Positions 45,644 through 56,774 of a stretch of 64,000 nucleotides of DNA are shown here, in pieces. The DNA is taken from positions 744,001 through 808,000 of the forward strand of contig NZ_RRYI01000002.1 of NCBI RefSeq assembly GCF_003931565.1. The letters are read 5' to 3'. Made by a program: the position numbers and the translations under genes. Every line of letters begins with the position of its first letter. Position 1 is the stretch's first letter. Below the pieces are notes generated by a model that ran no database searches, was not told the origin of the DNA, and saw nothing but the letters and a program-made list of their open reading frames with translations. The stretch is from Caulobacter sp. 602-1. GTDB taxonomy: Bacteria; Pseudomonadota; Alphaproteobacteria; Caulobacterales; Caulobacteraceae.

Positions 45644-47107
45644 TTGGCTAAGAACAACCAAGACGCCGATAACGGGCGCGAAGTGCTGGTGCTGCTGGGC
45701 GGCGCGGGGGATCTGGCCCTGCGGATGCTGTTGCCTTCGCTGTATTTCCTGGAAGTCGACCGACTGCTGCCGCACGACTTGCGCATCGTCGGCGTGGCCC
45801 GCGCGGACCATACGCCCGAGAGCTACAAGGCCCTGGTCCGCGAGCAGTTGGGCAAGCGCGCCACGGTGGAGGAGGCGGCCTGGAACCGCCTGGCCGCCCG
45901 TCTCGACTATGTCGCCGTCGACATCACCAAGGAAGAAGACACCCAGCGCCTGGCCGATCGGATCGGCCCGCATGGGACCATGGTGATCTTCTTCTCGCTG
46001 TCGCCCAGCCTGTACGGCGCGGCCTGCGTGGCGCTGCAGGCGGCCGGCCTGACGGGTCCGAACACGCGTCTGGTTCTCGAAAAGCCGATCGGCCGCGACC
46101 TGGAAAGCTCCAGGAAGACCAACGCCGCGGTCGGCGCGATCGTCGACGAAAGCCAGATCTTCCGGATCGACCACTATCTGGGCAAGGAGACGGTCCAGAA
46201 CCTGACCGCCCTGCGCTTCGCCAACGTGCTGTTCGAGCCCCTGTGGGACCGCAACACCATCGACCACGTGCAGATCACCATCGCCGAGACCGAGAAGGTC
46301 GGCGACCGCTGGCCCTATTACGACGAGTACGGCGCGCTGCGGGACATGGTGCAGAACCACATGCTGCAGCTGCTGTGCCTGGTGGCCATGGAGGCGCCGT
46401 CGGGCTTCGACGCCGACGCCGTCCGGGACGAAAAGGTCAAGGTTCTGCGCAGCCTGCGCCCCTTCACCCGCGATAGCGTGGCCCACGACACCGTCCGCGG
46501 CCAGTACGTGGCCGGCGTCGTCGAAGGCTCCGCGCGGGTCGGCTATGTCGACGAAGTCGGCAAGCCCACCAAGACCGAGACCTTCGTGGCCATGAAGGTG
46601 GCGATCGACAACTGGCGCTGGGACGGCGTGCCGTTCTTCCTGCGCACCGGCAAGAACCTGCCCGACCGCCGCACCCAGATCGTCGTCCAGTTCAAGCCGC
46701 TGCCGCACAACATCTTCGGCCCGGCGACCACCGGCGACCTGTGCTCGAACCGTCTGGTCATCGACCTGCAGCCGGACGAGAACATCGTGCTGACGGTGAT
46801 GAACAAGCGTCCTGGCCTGTCGGAAGAAGGCATGCGCCTGCAGTCGCTGCCGCTGTCGCTGTCGTTCAGCCAGAGCGGCGGCCGCCGCCGCATCGCCTAC
46901 GAGAAGCTGTTCCTGGACGTCTTCCGCGGCGACAGCACGCTGTTCGTGCGCCGCGACGAGGTCGAGGCCGCCTGGAAGTTCATCGACGACGTTTCGGCCG
47001 CCTGGGCCGACGCCAATATCGAGCCGGCGCACTACGCGGCCGGCACTTGGGGGCCGCAGTCGGCGCAGGGCCTGATCTCGCCCGGCGGTCGGTCCTGGAA
47101 GGCGTGA
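45644..47107 (+). CDS. zwf: Glucose-6-phosphate dehydrogenase
   Basis: A 487-residue enzyme oxidising glucose 6-phosphate to 6-phosphogluconolactone with NAD(P). The active-site motif RIDHYLGKETVQNL is intact, and LGGAGDLALRMLLPSLYFL is the nucleotide region (the usual GASGDL is GGAGDL here). The TTG start is inferred; AGGGTGG lies upstream and the operator palindrome is just before. First gene of zwf-pgl-edd-glk, the entry to the Entner-Doudoroff pathway. Followed by pgl after two bases. Confidence 0.96.
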   Translation: MAKNNQDADNGREVLVLLGGAGDLALRMLLPSLYFLEVDRLLPHDLRIVGVARADHTPESYKALVREQLGKRATVEEAAWNRLAARLDYVAVDITKEEDTQRLADRIGPHGTMVIFFSLSPSLYGAACVALQAAGLTGPNTRLVLEKPIGRDLESSRKTNAAVGAIVDESQIFRIDHYLGKETVQNLTALRFANVLFEPLWDRNTIDHVQITIAETEKVGDRWPYYDEYGALRDMVQNHMLQLLCLVAMEAPSGFDADAVRDEKVKVLRSLRPFTRDSVAHDTVRGQYVAGVVEGSARVGYVDEVGKPTKTETFVAMKVAIDNWRWDGVPFFLRTGKNLPDRRTQIVVQFKPLPHNIFGPATTGDLCSNRLVIDLQPDENIVLTVMNKRPGLSEEGMRLQSLPLSLSFSQSGGRRRIAYEKLFLDVFRGDSTLFVRRDEVEAAWKFIDDVSAAWADANIEPAHYAAGTWGPQSAQGLISPGGRSWKA

Positions 47108-47109
47108 TC

Positions 47110-47817
47110 ATGGCCCAATCCCCGCTTCCCAGGCCCGAGATCGAAGCCTTCCCGACCCGCGAGGCGCTCTACGACGCCGCCGCTTCGACCATCGTCGAGG
47201 CCCTGACCACGGCGGTGGCCGAGCATGGCGTGGCCGGCTTCGCGGCGACGGGCGGCTCCACGCCGGCCCCGGTCTATGATCGCCTGGCGACCCTGACCGC
47301 GCCCTGGGACAAGGTCATGGTCACCCTGACCGACGAGCGCTGGGTGCCGCCGACCGATCCCAGCAGCAACGAACGGCTGGTGCGTCGTCATCTGCTGAAG
47401 GGGCGCGCGGCCAGCGCCGGCTTCTCGCCGCTATACTTCGAAGGCGTCAGCCATGAGGAGGCGGCGCTGAAGGCCCAGGCGGGCGTCGCGTCCGCCGCGC
47501 CGTTCGGCGCGGTGCTGCTGGGCATGGGCCCCGACGGCCACTTCGCCTCGTTGTTCCCCGGTTCGCCGGTGCTGGCGCGTGGTCTCGACCCCGCGTCCGA
47601 CCGCTTGGTGCTGGCCGTGCCGCCGGGCGATCCGGCCCCGGACATTCCCCGGATCAGCCTGACCTTCCAGGCGTTGACCCAGTCGGCGCTGATCGTGCTG
47701 CTGATCACCGGCCAGGCCAAGCGCGCCCTGCTGGACGGCGAGGTCGATCCGGCCCTGCCGATCGCCGCCATCCTGAACCAGGACCGCGCCAAGGTCCGCA
47801 TCCTGTGGGCGGAGTAG
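47110..47817 (+). CDS. pgl: 6-phosphogluconolactonase
   Basis: A 235-residue lactonase that opens 6-phosphogluconolactone. [27 protein letters not shown] and [14 protein letters not shown] are the three family motifs of DevB-type Pgl. Starts two bases after zwf and ends five bases before edd, so it is in the middle of a tightly packed operon. Confidence 0.95.
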   Translation: MAQSPLPRPEIEAFPTREALYDAAASTIVEALTTAVAEHGVAGFAATGGSTPAPVYDRLATLTAPWDKVMVTLTDERWVPPTDPSSNERLVRRHLLKGRAASAGFSPLYFEGVSHEEAALKAQAGVASAAPFGAVLLGMGPDGHFASLFPGSPVLARGLDPASDRLVLAVPPGDPAPDIPRISLTFQALTQSALIVLLITGQAKRALLDGEVDPALPIAAILNQDRAKVRILWAE

Positions 47818-47822
47818 TCGCC

Positions 47823-49631
47823 ATGAGCCTGAACCCGGTCATCGCCGAAGTCACCACCCGCATCGTCGCGCGCAGCAAGGACAGCCGCGCGGCGTATCTC
47901 GCCAACATGCAGCACGCGATCGACAGCCAGCCGGGCCGGGCCAAGCTGTCCTGCGCCAACTGGGCGCACGCTTTCGCCGCCTCGCCGGGCGTCGACAAGG
48001 TCCGAGCGCTCGACCCGAACGCGCCGAATATCGGCATCGTCTCGGCCTATAACGACATGCTGTCGGCCCACCAGCCGCTGGAAGCGTATCCGGCGCTGAT
48101 CAAGGCCGCCGCGCGCGAGGTCGGGGCCACCGCCCAGTTCGCCGGCGGCGTACCCGCCATGTGCGATGGCGTCACCCAGGGCCGTCCCGGCATGGAGCTG
48201 TCGCTCTTCTCCCGCGAGGTCATCGCCATGGCCACGGCCGTGGCCCTGACTCACGACGCCTTCGACTCGGCGCTGTATCTCGGCGTCTGCGACAAGATCG
48301 TGCCGGGTCTGGTCATCGGCGCCCTGACCTTCAGCCACTTGCCAGCCCTGTTCGTGCCTGCCGGTCCGATGACCTCGGGTCTCCCGAACAGCGAGAAGGC
48401 CCGCATCCGCGCCCTCTACGCCGAGGGCAAGGTCGGCCGCGCCGAGCTGCTGGAAGCCGAGCAGGCCAGCTACCACGGCCCGGGCACCTGCACTTTCTAT
48501 GGCACGGCCAACACCAACCAGATGCTGATGGAGCTGATGGGCTTCCATCTGCCCGGCTCGGCCTTCGTGCATCCCAACACGCCGCTGCGCGAGGCCCTGG
48601 TCAAGGAAGCCGCGCGCCGCGCCGCCGCCGTGACCAACAAGGGCAACGAGTTCCTTCCGGTCGGCCGGATGATCGACGAGAAGTCGATCGTCAACGGCGT
48701 GGTCGGGCTGATGGCCACCGGCGGCTCGACCAACCTGGCCCTGCACATCGTCGCCATGGCTCACGCGGCCGGCGTCCAGCTGACGCTGGAAGACCTGGAC
48801 GACATCTCCAAGGCCACGCCCTTGTTGGCCCGCGTCTATCCGAACGGCGCCGCCGACGTGAACCACTTCCAGGCCGCCGGCGGCATGGCCTTCATCATCC
48901 GCGAGCTGCTGAAGGCCGGACTTGTCCATGACGACGTCCAGACCATCGCTGGCCCCGGCCTGTCGCTCTACGCCCAGGAGCCGCATCTCGAGGACGGCGT
49001 CCTCAAGTGGCGCGAGGGCGCAACCGAAAGCCTGGACACCGCCATCGTCCGCCCGGTCTCCGATCCGTTCAGCCCCGAAGGCGGCCTGCGCCTGCTGGCC
49101 GGCAACCTGGGCCGCGGCGTCATGAAGATCTCGGCCGTGAAGCCCGAGCACCACGTGATCACCGCCCCGGCGGCCGTGTTCCAGGAACAGGAAGACTTCA
49201 TCGCCGCCTTCAAGCGCGGCGAGCTGGACCGCGACGTCGTCGTCGTCGTCCGCTTCCAGGGCCCGTCGGCCAACGGCATGCCGGAACTGCACAACCTGTC
49301 GCCGTCGATCTCGGTGCTGCTGGATCGCGGCTACAAGGTCGCCCTGGTCACCGATGGCCGCATGTCGGGTGCCTCGGGCAAGACACCGGCCGCCATCCAT
49401 GTGACGCCGGAAGCCGCCAAGGGCGGGCCGCTGGCCTATGTCCAGGACGGTGACGTCATCAGTGTCAACGCCGAGACCGGCGAATTGAAGATCCTGGTGG
49501 ACGAGGCGGTTCTACGCGCCCGTACGCCAGCGAACGTCCCGGCGTCCAAGCCGGGCTTTGGTAGGGAACTGTTCGGATGGATGCGCAGCGGGGTCGGCGC
49601 CGCCGACGCCGGCGCGTCCGTCTTCGCCTAA
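47823..49631 (+). CDS. edd: 6-phosphogluconate dehydratase
   Basis: A 602-residue Fe-S dehydratase that forms KDPG, the committed step of the Entner-Doudoroff route. Family markers: [21 protein letters not shown] with a cluster Cys, GVCDKIVPG with another, and [20 protein letters not shown] near the C-terminus. The aldolase (eda) gene that would follow is not in this window. Five bases after pgl. Confidence 0.96.
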   Translation: MSLNPVIAEVTTRIVARSKDSRAAYLANMQHAIDSQPGRAKLSCANWAHAFAASPGVDKVRALDPNAPNIGIVSAYNDMLSAHQPLEAYPALIKAAAREVGATAQFAGGVPAMCDGVTQGRPGMELSLFSREVIAMATAVALTHDAFDSALYLGVCDKIVPGLVIGALTFSHLPALFVPAGPMTSGLPNSEKARIRALYAEGKVGRAELLEAEQASYHGPGTCTFYGTANTNQMLMELMGFHLPGSAFVHPNTPLREALVKEAARRAAAVTNKGNEFLPVGRMIDEKSIVNGVVGLMATGGSTNLALHIVAMAHAAGVQLTLEDLDDISKATPLLARVYPNGAADVNHFQAAGGMAFIIRELLKAGLVHDDVQTIAGPGLSLYAQEPHLEDGVLKWREGATESLDTAIVRPVSDPFSPEGGLRLLAGNLGRGVMKISAVKPEHHVITAPAAVFQEQEDFIAAFKRGELDRDVVVVVRFQGPSANGMPELHNLSPSISVLLDRGYKVALVTDGRMSGASGKTPAAIHVTPEAAKGGPLAYVQDGDVISVNAETGELKILVDEAVLRARTPANVPASKPGFGRELFGWMRSGVGAADAGASVFA

Positions 49632-49644
49632 GGAAGCGCGCAGC

Positions 49645-50640
49645 ATGGACGGCAATCACAGCGTGGGGCTCGGCCTCGTCGGCGACATTGGCGGCACCAA
49701 CGCCCGCTTCGCCCTGGTCGAATTCGATGGTCAGGACCCGCGCCTGATCGAGCCGACGACCTACAAGGGCGAGGACTACGGTACGGCCGAGGACGCCATC
49801 GAGCATTACCTGCAGAAGGTGGGCGTCCGGCATCCGGACCAGGCGGTGGTGGCCGTGGCCGGCCCGATCGAGCACGGCTCGGTGCACATGACCAACCTGG
49901 ACTGGCGGATCTCGGAAGACAGCTTGCGGCGCGCGGGCGGGTTCCGCAACGCCAAGCTGATCAACGACTTCACCGCCCAGGCCCTGGCCGCGCCGCGCCT
50001 CAGCCCCAAGGACCTGCGCCAGGTCGGCCATCTGCCGACCTCGGGCGAGGGGGATCTGGCGATCCTTGGTCCGGGCACCGGCTTCGGCGTCGCCGGTCTC
50101 GTGCGTCGTCATGGTCAGGAGATCCCGCTGGCCACCGAGGGCGGCCACGTCGCCTTCGCGCCGGTCGACGCCATCGAGATCGAGGTGCTGCGCGCCTTGA
50201 CCCGGCAACTGGACGGCGGCCGCGTCTCGGTCGAGCGCATCCTGTCGGGTCCCGGCATGGAAGACCTGCATGTGGCCCTGGCCGAGGCCGAGGGCCGCAA
50301 GGTCGAGACCCTGGCCGCCAAGCAGATCACCGAGCGCGCGGTCGAGGGCTGCGCCGACAGCCTGGCCACGGTGAACCGCTTCTGCGCGGTGCTAGGCTCG
50401 ACGGCCGGCGACATCGCCCTGACCCTGGGCGCGCGCGGCGGCGTGTTCATCGCCGGCGGCATCGCGCCCCGGATCATCGACATCCTGGAGAAGAGCCCGT
50501 TCCGCGAGCGCTTCGACGCCAAGGGGCGCCTGTCGCACTACACCCAGTCGATTCCGACGCACGTCATCCTGCACCCGCACACCGCCTTGATCGGCGCGGC
50601 GGTCGCTCTGACGCCAGAGGGCCGGGCGGCGGTCTCCTAG
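49645..50640 (+). CDS. glk: Glucokinase
   Basis: A 331-residue ATP-dependent kinase that phosphorylates glucose. The ROK-unrelated bacterial GlcK family motif GDIGGTNARFALVE is the phosphate loop, followed by GPGTGFGVAGLV and GGVFIAGGIAPRIIDIL. The ATG at 49645 is chosen over the long upstream frame inside edd. Last gene of the operon, 13 bases after edd; a palindrome follows 17 bases beyond its stop. Confidence 0.93.
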   Translation: MDGNHSVGLGLVGDIGGTNARFALVEFDGQDPRLIEPTTYKGEDYGTAEDAIEHYLQKVGVRHPDQAVVAVAGPIEHGSVHMTNLDWRISEDSLRRAGGFRNAKLINDFTAQALAAPRLSPKDLRQVGHLPTSGEGDLAILGPGTGFGVAGLVRRHGQEIPLATEGGHVAFAPVDAIEIEVLRALTRQLDGGRVSVERILSGPGMEDLHVALAEAEGRKVETLAAKQITERAVEGCADSLATVNRFCAVLGSTAGDIALTLGARGGVFIAGGIAPRIIDILEKSPFRERFDAKGRLSHYTQSIPTHVILHPHTALIGAAVALTPEGRAAVS

Positions 50641-50657
50641 TCGTCCTCTTGGGGCTC

Positions 50658-50679
50658 GCCATGACAACCCTGTCATGGC
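50658..50679. promoter_or_regulatory. Palindromic operator upstream of the lacI-type gene
   Basis: Arms GCCATGACA and TGTCATGGC around ACCC: a 22-base near-palindrome containing ATGACAACCCTGTCAT (50661-50676), which shares 14 of 16 positions with the zwf site. It sits 46 bases before the start of the LacI gene, as expected for autoregulation. Confidence 0.75.
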
Positions 50680-50725
50680 TTAGTATCCGCCACGCCGGAG
50701 AGAATCGGCGCGACGAGGGACGGAA

Positions 50726-51745
50726 TTGAGCGCCAAAGTCACGATCCACGATGTGGCCCGCGAGAGCGGGGTCTCGATCAAGACCGTTTCGCGGGTCCTC
50801 AACCGTGAGCCCAACGTCAAGGCCGACACCCGCGACAGGGTGCAGGCCGCCGTGGCGGCGCTGAACTATCGGCCCAACATCTCGGCCCGCAGCCTGGCGG
50901 GCTCGAAGGCCTATCTGATCGGCGTCTTCTTCGACAACCCCAGCCCTGGCTATGTCACCGACGTGCAGCTGGGAGCCATCGCGCGGTGCCGGCAGGAGGG
51001 CTTCCACCTGATCGTCGAGCCGATCGACTCGACGGGCGACATCCAGGAACAGGTCCAGCCTATGCTGGCCACCCTGCGCATGGACGGGGTGATCCTGACC
51101 CCGCCGCTCAGCGACCATCCGCTGGTGCTCTCCGCGTTGGAGCAGGCGGGCGTCGCCTATGTCCGCATCGCGCCGGGCGGCGATATGGACCGCGCCCCGT
51201 GGGTCAGCATGGACGATCGCCTGGCCGCCTACGAGATGACCAAGCACCTGATCGGGCTGGGCCACTGCGACATCGGCTTCATCATCGGCCACCCCGACCA
51301 CGGCGCCTCGCATCTGCGTCACCAGGGCTTCCTGGACGCCATGCGCGACAGCGGCCTGATCGTCCGCGACGACCGGGTGGAGCAGGGCTTCTTCTCGTTC
51401 CGCTCGGGCTTCGACGCGGCCGAGAAGCTGTTGGGCGGCGCCGATCGTCCGACGGCGATATTCGCTTCCAACGACGACATGGCCCTGGGCGTGATGGCGG
51501 TGGCCAACCGCCTGCGCCTGGACCTGCCGGCCCAGCTGTCGGTCGCCGGCTTCGACGACACGCCCGGCGCCAAGATCACCTGGCCGCAGCTGACCACCGT
51601 GCGCCAGCCGATCTTCGCCATGGCAGGCGCGGCCGCCGACATGCTGATGCATGGCGTGGAGCGGGAGGAGGGCGCGCCGCCGCCCTCGCGCGTGCTGGAT
51701 TTCGAACTGGTGGTCCGAGAATCCACCGGACCGGCGCTCCGCTAA
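50726..51745 (+). CDS. LacI-family transcriptional regulator
   Basis: A 339-residue regulator. The N-terminal HTH is VTIHDVARESGVSIKTVSRV with the hinge helix PNISARSLAG; the periplasmic-binding-protein-like effector domain follows (YLIGVFFDNPSPGYVTDVQ, PTAIFASNDDMALGVMAVA). The TTG start has GAGGGA upstream. It lies between the ED operon and the GH3 beta-glucosidase gene, with similar palindromes before itself, zwf and the GH3 gene, so a sugar or ED intermediate is the likely ligand. Confidence 0.92.
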   Translation: MSAKVTIHDVARESGVSIKTVSRVLNREPNVKADTRDRVQAAVAALNYRPNISARSLAGSKAYLIGVFFDNPSPGYVTDVQLGAIARCRQEGFHLIVEPIDSTGDIQEQVQPMLATLRMDGVILTPPLSDHPLVLSALEQAGVAYVRIAPGGDMDRAPWVSMDDRLAAYEMTKHLIGLGHCDIGFIIGHPDHGASHLRHQGFLDAMRDSGLIVRDDRVEQGFFSFRSGFDAAEKLLGGADRPTAIFASNDDMALGVMAVANRLRLDLPAQLSVAGFDDTPGAKITWPQLTTVRQPIFAMAGAAADMLMHGVEREEGAPPPSRVLDFELVVRESTGPALR

Positions 51746-52126
51746 GGCGATGGAGCCTTGGGTCATGTGTTACCGCAATCATATTGAACTTGACAGCGCT
51801 GTCCAATTGGCGCGACATCATTGCGATCAAGACGGTCGTCCACGAAGGCGGCGTCGGAGGAAACGCCAATGACTTCGCCCGACAGCGCCCGTCGCGTCGT
51901 GCAGCCTGCCCGGTTTGAATGTCTCCATTCAAACCGGATCAGCAGGCTCGCTCTCCCTGGAGAAGAGCGCGTTTCGCGCGCTCTCGACGCACGATCACTC
52001 CCCTCCAAGCGGCCCTGAACCGCTTCATCTTTCGCTCGGCGCGGTTACCCGCAAGCGCCGCGTCGAGCGCTTTTCCGCTTCAATTCACGCGATCCGCCCG
52101 GGGGCGGCGTATCCTTGGGAAGAACC
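51746..52126 (+). other. Leader region of the GH3 gene: operator and large hairpins, no gene
   Basis: The 381 bases between lacI and the GH3 gene have no convincing ORF. They hold a GACAGCGCTGTC palindrome (51792-51803), a hairpin with outer arms GCCTGC/GCAGGC (51904-51909, 51942-51947) around a perfect 12-bp stem (51910-51921 with 51926-51937), and AGAGCGCG/CGCGCTCT (51964-51971, 51977-51984). Confidence 0.6.
51790..51806. promoter_or_regulatory. LacI-type operator in the GH3 promoter region
   Basis: TTGACAGCGCTGTCCAA contains the perfect 12-base palindrome GACAGCGCTGTC (51792-51803). It shares the GACA/TGTC arms with the zwf and lacI sites, but the centre is AGCGCT. Confidence 0.65.
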
Positions 52127-54592
52127 ATGTCCGCATCCAGCCTCGTCCGCGCGTCCGCCCTGGCCCTGATCCTGGCTGGCGGCCTGGCGGGTTCGGCCCC
52201 GGCGCAGAACGCCGCGACGGCCCATCCCAGCGTCTGGCCCAAGGCCCACAGCCCCGCGACGATCACCGATGCTAGGACCGAGGCCTTCATCACCAAGCTG
52301 ATGAGCCAGATGAGCGTCGAGGATAAGGTCGCCCAGACCATCCAGGCCGATGGCGCGTCGATCACGCCCGAAGAGCTGGCGAAGTATCGCCTCGGCTCGG
52401 TGCTGGTCGGCGGCAACAGCGCGCCGGACGGCAATGACCGCGCCACGCCCCAGCGCTGGGTCGAGTGGATCCGCGCTTTTCGCGCCGCGGCCCTGGAGAA
52501 GCGCGGCGGCCACCAGGAAATCCCGATCATGTTCGGCGTCGACGCCGTGCACGGCCACAACAACGTCGTGGGCGCGACGATCTTCCCGCACAATGTCGGC
52601 CTGGGCGCGGCGCGCGATCCGGACCTGATCCGCCGCATCGGCGAGGCGACGGCCCAGGAGATGGTCGCGACGGGCGCCGACTGGACCTTTGGTCCCACCG
52701 TGGCCGTGCCGCGCGACGAACGCTGGGGCCGCGCCTATGAGGGCTATGCCGAGGACCCCGAAGTGGTGAAGGCCTATTCCGGCCCGATGACCCTGGGCCT
52801 GCAGGGGCCTTTGATCGCCGGCAAGCCGTTGGGCGCCGACCATGTCGCCGGGTCGGCCAAGCACTTCCTGGCCGACGGAGGCACCACGGGCGGCAAGGAC
52901 CAGGGCGACGCCCAGATCTCCGAGGCCGATCTCGTTCGCCTGCACGCCGCCGGCTACCCGCCGGCCATCGACGCGGGCATCCTGTCGGTGATGGTCTCGT
53001 TTTCCAGCTGGAATGGGGTCAAGCACACGGGCAACAGGAGCCTGCTGACCGACGTGCTGAAGGGACGGCTGGGCTTCGAGGGCTTCGTGGTCGGCGACTG
53101 GAACGCCCACGGACAGGTCGAGGGCTGCACCAACACCAACTGCGCCCAGGCCTATTTGGCCGGCATGGACATGATCATGGCCCCCGACAGCTGGAAGGGC
53201 CTCTACGACAACACCCTGGCCCAGGTTAAGGCCGGCCAGATCCCGATGGCGCGGATCGACGACGCCGTGCGCCGCATCCTGCGAGTCAAGGTCAAGGCGG
53301 GCCTGTTCGAAGACAAGCGCCCGCATGAGGGCAAGTATGACCTTCTGGGCTCGCCCGCCCACCGCGCCGTGGCGCGTGAAGCCGTCCGCAAGTCGCTCGT
53401 TTTGCTGAAGAACGACGGCGTCCTGCCGTTGAAGAGCTCGGCCCGCGTGCTGGTCGCCGGCGACGGGGCCGACGACATCGGCAAGGCCGCCGGGGGGTGG
53501 ACCCTGACCTGGCAGGGCACGGGCAACAAGAACAGCGACTTCCCCAACGGCCAGTCGATCTATGCCGGCATCGCCGAGGCGGTGAAGGCGGGCGGCGGTA
53601 GCGCCGAGCTGTCGACCTCGGGCGACTTCAAGGCCAGGCCCGACGTCGCCATCGTGGTGTTCGGCGAGAACCCCTACGCCGAGTTCCAGGGCGACATCGC
53701 CACTGTCGAGTACCAGCCAGGCGACAAGTCCGACCTGGCCCTGCTCAAGAAGCTGAAGGGGGCCGGGATCCCCGTGGTCTCGGTGTTCCTCAGCGGCCGG
53801 CCGCTATGGACCAATCCCGAGATCAACGCTTCGGACGCCTTCGTCGCGGCCTGGCTGCCGGGCTCGGAAGGCGGCGGGGTCGCCGACGTGCTGATCGGCG
53901 ACGCGGCCGGCAAGCCGCGCCATGACTTCCGGGGCAAGCTCTCGTTCTCTTGGCCCAAGCGGGCCGACCAGGAGCCGCTGAATGTCGGCGACAAGAACTA
54001 TGATCCGCAGTTCGCCTATGGCTACGGCCTGAGCTACGCCAAGCCCGGCAAGGTAGCGGTGTTGTCCGAAGACGCCGGCGTCGCTTCGACGGCGGCGGTC
54101 AATGTGGACCGCTATTTCGCCGCCGGCCGCGCGCCGCCGCCGTGGGCCCTGAACGCCAGCGGCGCCGTTTCGCTGAAGACCATCGACGCCGGCGCGCAGG
54201 AAAACGCCCGCCAGGCGACATGGAGCGGGGAGGGGGCCGGGAGCCTGACGATCGCCGGCCCGCCGGTCGATCTTTCGCGCCAGACCACCGGCGACATGGC
54301 GGTGACGATCCGGTACAGGGTGGATGCGTCCCCAGAGAAACCGGTGTCCCTGGGTTTGGCCTGTGGCGAATCCTGCGGGGCGACGGTAGACGTTACGTCA
54401 ACGTTGTCAGGTGTGAAACGCGGCGAATGGCGTACGGCCAAGATCAAACTTTCCTGCTTCAAGGCCAAGGGCGCGGACATGACGCATGTTTCGTCCCCCT
54501 TCGCGCTGTCCACCGCCGGACGCATGACGTTGTCGTTCACCGAAATCAAGCTGGCTTCCAACGAGGGCGACGCCTTCTGTCCGCCGGACTGA
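52127..54592 (+). CDS. Glycoside hydrolase family 3 beta-glucosidase, exported
   Basis: An 821-residue enzyme that should release glucose from beta-glucosides or short beta-glucans. A signal peptide (LALILAGGLAGSAPAQ) precedes the GH3 TIM barrel; the nucleophile is Asp324 in FVVGDWNAHG, and AGSAKHFLADGGTTGGKDQG is the substrate loop. The second alpha/beta domain follows, and the last 150 residues form an extra beta-domain not in minimal GH3 enzymes. Periplasmic or outer membrane. The product glucose would be used by glk and the ED operon. Pyruvate kinase follows by 25 bases. Confidence 0.92.
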   Translation: MSASSLVRASALALILAGGLAGSAPAQNAATAHPSVWPKAHSPATITDARTEAFITKLMSQMSVEDKVAQTIQADGASITPEELAKYRLGSVLVGGNSAPDGNDRATPQRWVEWIRAFRAAALEKRGGHQEIPIMFGVDAVHGHNNVVGATIFPHNVGLGAARDPDLIRRIGEATAQEMVATGADWTFGPTVAVPRDERWGRAYEGYAEDPEVVKAYSGPMTLGLQGPLIAGKPLGADHVAGSAKHFLADGGTTGGKDQGDAQISEADLVRLHAAGYPPAIDAGILSVMVSFSSWNGVKHTGNRSLLTDVLKGRLGFEGFVVGDWNAHGQVEGCTNTNCAQAYLAGMDMIMAPDSWKGLYDNTLAQVKAGQIPMARIDDAVRRILRVKVKAGLFEDKRPHEGKYDLLGSPAHRAVAREAVRKSLVLLKNDGVLPLKSSARVLVAGDGADDIGKAAGGWTLTWQGTGNKNSDFPNGQSIYAGIAEAVKAGGGSAELSTSGDFKARPDVAIVVFGENPYAEFQGDIATVEYQPGDKSDLALLKKLKGAGIPVVSVFLSGRPLWTNPEINASDAFVAAWLPGSEGGGVADVLIGDAAGKPRHDFRGKLSFSWPKRADQEPLNVGDKNYDPQFAYGYGLSYAKPGKVAVLSEDAGVASTAAVNVDRYFAAGRAPPPWALNASGAVSLKTIDAGAQENARQATWSGEGAGSLTIAGPPVDLSRQTTGDMAVTIRYRVDASPEKPVSLGLACGESCGATVDVTSTLSGVKRGEWRTAKIKLSCFKAKGADMTHVSSPFALSTAGRMTLSFTEIKLASNEGDAFCPPD

Positions 54593-54617
54593 TTCAAGAC
54601 CAGGAAGGAGCGACGGC

Positions 54618-56048
<1,431 letters not shown>

Positions 56049-56054
56049 CCCCGG

Positions 56055-56774
56055 CTAGCCGGCGAAAGACGCCGGCAGCAGTCGCTCGTAGCCGCGACGC
56101 ACGGCGCGGTAGCACTCGCAGGCCATGGCTTCGAGGCCGTCGCGGTCCAGGATGTCGACCACGCCGCGGCGATAGCGGATCAGACCCTTGCTCTGCAGTG
56201 AGCCGGCGACGGCCGTGACGGTGGTGCGCTGAACGCCCAACATGTCGGCCAGGAACTCCTGGGTCAGGTTGACCGTGTTGCCGTCGATGCGGTCGTGGCA
56301 GCCCAGCAACCAGCGGCAGAAGCGGGCCTCGACGGCGTGCAGGGCGTTGCAGGCCACCGACTGGATGGCGTGACCGAACAGCGCCTCGTTATGACGATCC
56401 ACCAGATCGCGCAGCGCGGCGCTTCGCCTCCAGACCTCATGCAGGGGCGCCGCGGCGATCCGCAGGGTCGAGCCCGGAGCCTGGACAATGGCGCGGCTCA
56501 GAGCTTGTCGTGGCGCGACGGCGGCCATCAGGCCCAGGGCGCCTTCGCGGCCGATGGTGGCGGACTCGATGGCCGCGCCGTTTTCCATCAGGGTCATCAG
56601 CGATATGACGCAATCGTTCGGGAAATAGACCTGATCGATCTGGTCGCCCGGATCATGGAGGAGGCGCCCCTTCTCCAGATCGATCGCGGACAGATGTGGC
56701 GCGAGAAGGGCCCTGTCCTCGGACGGCAGCGCGGAAAGCAAGCGGTTCTTCAAGGTCGCCAACGGCCCAGTCAT
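56055..56774 (-). CDS. Crp/Fnr-family regulator
   Basis: A 239-residue regulator. The N-terminal cyclic-nucleotide-binding-like barrel (LEKGRLLHDPGDQIDQVYF, ESATIGREGALGL) lacks the RxxSA phosphate motif of cAMP binders, so it probably does not bind cAMP. The C-terminal winged helix has LTQEFLADMLGVQRTTVTAVAGSLQ. No Fnr-type cysteines at the N-terminus. Signal unknown. Confidence 0.9.
   Translation of the reverse strand: MTGPLATLKNRLLSALPSEDRALLAPHLSAIDLEKGRLLHDPGDQIDQVYFPNDCVISLMTLMENGAAIESATIGREGALGLMAAVAPRQALSRAIVQAPGSTLRIAAAPLHEVWRRSAALRDLVDRHNEALFGHAIQSVACNALHAVEARFCRWLLGCHDRIDGNTVNLTQEFLADMLGVQRTTVTAVAGSLQSKGLIRYRRGVVDILDRDGLEAMACECYRAVRRGYERLLPASFAG

Noticed and set aside
51821..52275. 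Small + strand open frames in the GH3 leader
   Set aside because: No ribosome binding site, and they run across large hairpins and into the GH3 signal peptide in another frame.
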